NCBI GenBank assembly: GCA_024364805.1
Contig: CM044498.1
Location: forward strand, 10,056,454 to 10,120,453
Source of the DNA: Euprymna scolopes
Lineage: Eukaryota; Mollusca; Cephalopoda; Sepiida; Sepiolidae
Direction of reading: 5' to 3'
Length of the DNA stretch: 64,000 nt
Positions 62,860-64,000 of the stretch are shown piece after piece. The notes under the pieces are model-generated. The model did not search any database, was not told the origin of the DNA, and saw only the letters and a list, made by a program, of their open reading frames with translations. Position 1 is the stretch's first letter. Every line of letters starts with the position of its first letter. The position numbers were made by a program, and so were the translations under genes.

Positions 62860-63164
62860 GTGAGTATTTAAACTATTAATTGGTCAAAAATGTCTTAAAC
62901 TGTAATTTTAATTGCAGCAGCCATCATGTGGATCAACAAATAAAGAGTAAGGGCTGTCCCATGTTTCATTTAACAAAGATTGAACCCAGAACATTCTAGT
63001 TACAAGAAAAAATCTTGTTATGTGATGATGAGAGTTCACTTCTGCAAATGTGTCTTGTTTTGAATGAGTAAATTCTTGTTGCGATAAAAAGAATAGTAAT
63101 TTTCCTTTCAGCATGCAGAGTAAAAAGTTGACATAACCAGTTTAGGCTACATTAGGTATTAATT

Positions 63165-63297
63165 TTCTGAACTTGGTGTTGTGAAAAGCAGAATGAAGAG
63201 AAGAAGAAAGAGAAAATATCAAATGAGCTGAGAACTGCATTATTTTGACTGTGGCAACAAGTTGATTATTTTTATTTAATTCAGTGAAATTTATTTA
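63165..63297. repeat. Interspersed repeat interrupted by a LINE
   Basis: Matches 31800-31950 up to GTGAAATTTAT; the continuation ATTTATCTTTAA is at 63989-64000 on the far side of the LINE. Confidence 0.7.
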
Positions 63298-63989
63298 TTT
63301 ATTTATTTATTTATTTTTTTTTTACACAGTGATCACCACTTATCAAGGCCCGGAAGCCACTCAGGGATAAGGGTTATTGCAAGTACATTACGTTAGTGAG
63401 GAGATTTGCTGAAATGTTTACTTAAGGGGGCGGTTCATTAGGAATTTGTTAACATTGGACTTGAAGACATCCAAGTTGTAGTCCGGAGGGAAGCAGACAG
63501 ACGGAACAGAGTTCCACAGGCGTGCAGTTCTAAGAAAGAAGCTTTGTTCATGGAATCTGCGTTTTGATTTAGGCACAGATATAGAGTGGGGGAAATTTTT
63601 GACAGTGGATTCAGCTAGACGGGTGTTTTTCGTGAAAGATTGGTGAGGGGGGACCAGAGATTGGAGTTCAGACGAGCATCTGCCATGGAAATAACGATAA
63701 AACAAGGACAGGCTCACAACGTCTCTTCTGTGGGAGAGAGGTTGCAGGGTAGAGAAAAGGGCATCCCCCACTAAGCCACGAAGTCTATTTTGTACTCTGT
63801 CAAGGCAGGATAGGCTGTTTTTAGCAGCTCCTGCCCAGATATGGCAACAGTATTCCATCCTTGGACGTACTTGGCTTTTATATAGATAGAGAATTGCATC
63901 CGTAGTGAGATATCTTCTGGAGCGGTAGAAGGATCCCACCATCTTTCCAGCGACCTTGGCAACAGACTTGATGTACGTGTTCCATTTCA
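63298..63989 (-). mobile_element. 5'-truncated jockey-like LINE, best preserved tail
   Basis: The minus strand 63990-63418 encodes 190 uninterrupted residues: YIKSVAKVAGKMVGSFYRSR, QVRPRMEYCCHIWAGAAKNS, LFYRYFHGRCSSELQSLVPP, FHEQSFFLRTARLWNSVP and FKSNVNKFLMNRPLK before a stop. This is the end of ORF2. Then come a 3' UTR with CCTTATCCCTGAGTGGCTTC and a T-rich tail. It is flanked by ATTTAT on both sides. It is probably the youngest LINE copy in the window. It lies in intron 19. Confidence 0.9.
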
Positions 63990-64000
63990 TTTATCTTTAA

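Overview
This is a eukaryotic, AT-rich, repeat-saturated animal genome window. It most likely comes from a coleoid cephalopod, probably an octopus; that is an inference from long (AT)n tracts, jockey-like LINE tails, tRNA-derived SINEs with a GTGGCGTAGTGGTTAGCGTG head, and the large spread-out gene. There is no prokaryotic gene organisation, no operon and no CRISPR.

The one cellular gene I can identify is telomerase reverse transcriptase (TERT), on the + strand. It occupies the window from about 9.8 kb to beyond the right edge. I reconstruct 19 exons (9792-62859) with GT/AG boundaries and compatible phases. They join into one uninterrupted 884-codon frame. The frame runs through the TEN domain (exons 1-5), a long Ser/Lys-rich linker ending in a basic cluster (exon 6), the RNA-binding domain with CP-like, QFP-like and T motifs (exons 7-14), and the start of the reverse transcriptase domain: motif 1 in exon 16, the insertion-in-fingers entry in exons 17-18, and motif A with the first catalytic Asp in exon 19. 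Motifs B', C, D, E and the C-terminal extension lie beyond the window.

The first 9.8 kb hold no recognisable gene. They contain a GC-rich unclassified repeat, a Pro/Ser/Leu low-complexity stretch, a very large nested palindrome (about 4.25-7.35 kb) and long (AT)n microsatellites.

The introns are filled with transposon debris: fragments of one jockey-like LINE family (13.6, 28.7, 34.3, 40.3-41.7, 44.7-45.2, 51.4, 62.0 and 63.3 kb); other LINE C-terminal remnants (15.2, 37.7, 41.8, 46.4, 48.6, 49.5 and 54.2 kb); Tc1/mariner remnants (32.4, 35.0, 42.8, 52.5 kb); a piggyBac-like 5' end (55.8-56.3 kb); Helitron-like non-autonomous elements (16.8, 17.4, 32.6, 36.0 kb); SINEs; foldback elements; and a multi-copy MITE family. 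An 800-base assembly gap (38495-39294) sits inside a 35-bp minisatellite in intron 10.

The strongest points for a second look are the TERT gene structure itself (expanded linker, shortened T-motif lead-in, 38-bp exon), the nested palindrome upstream of it, a chimeric double-tailed LINE unit present twice in opposite orientation within the gene, and transposon insertions whose pre-insertion (empty) sites are preserved elsewhere in the same window.
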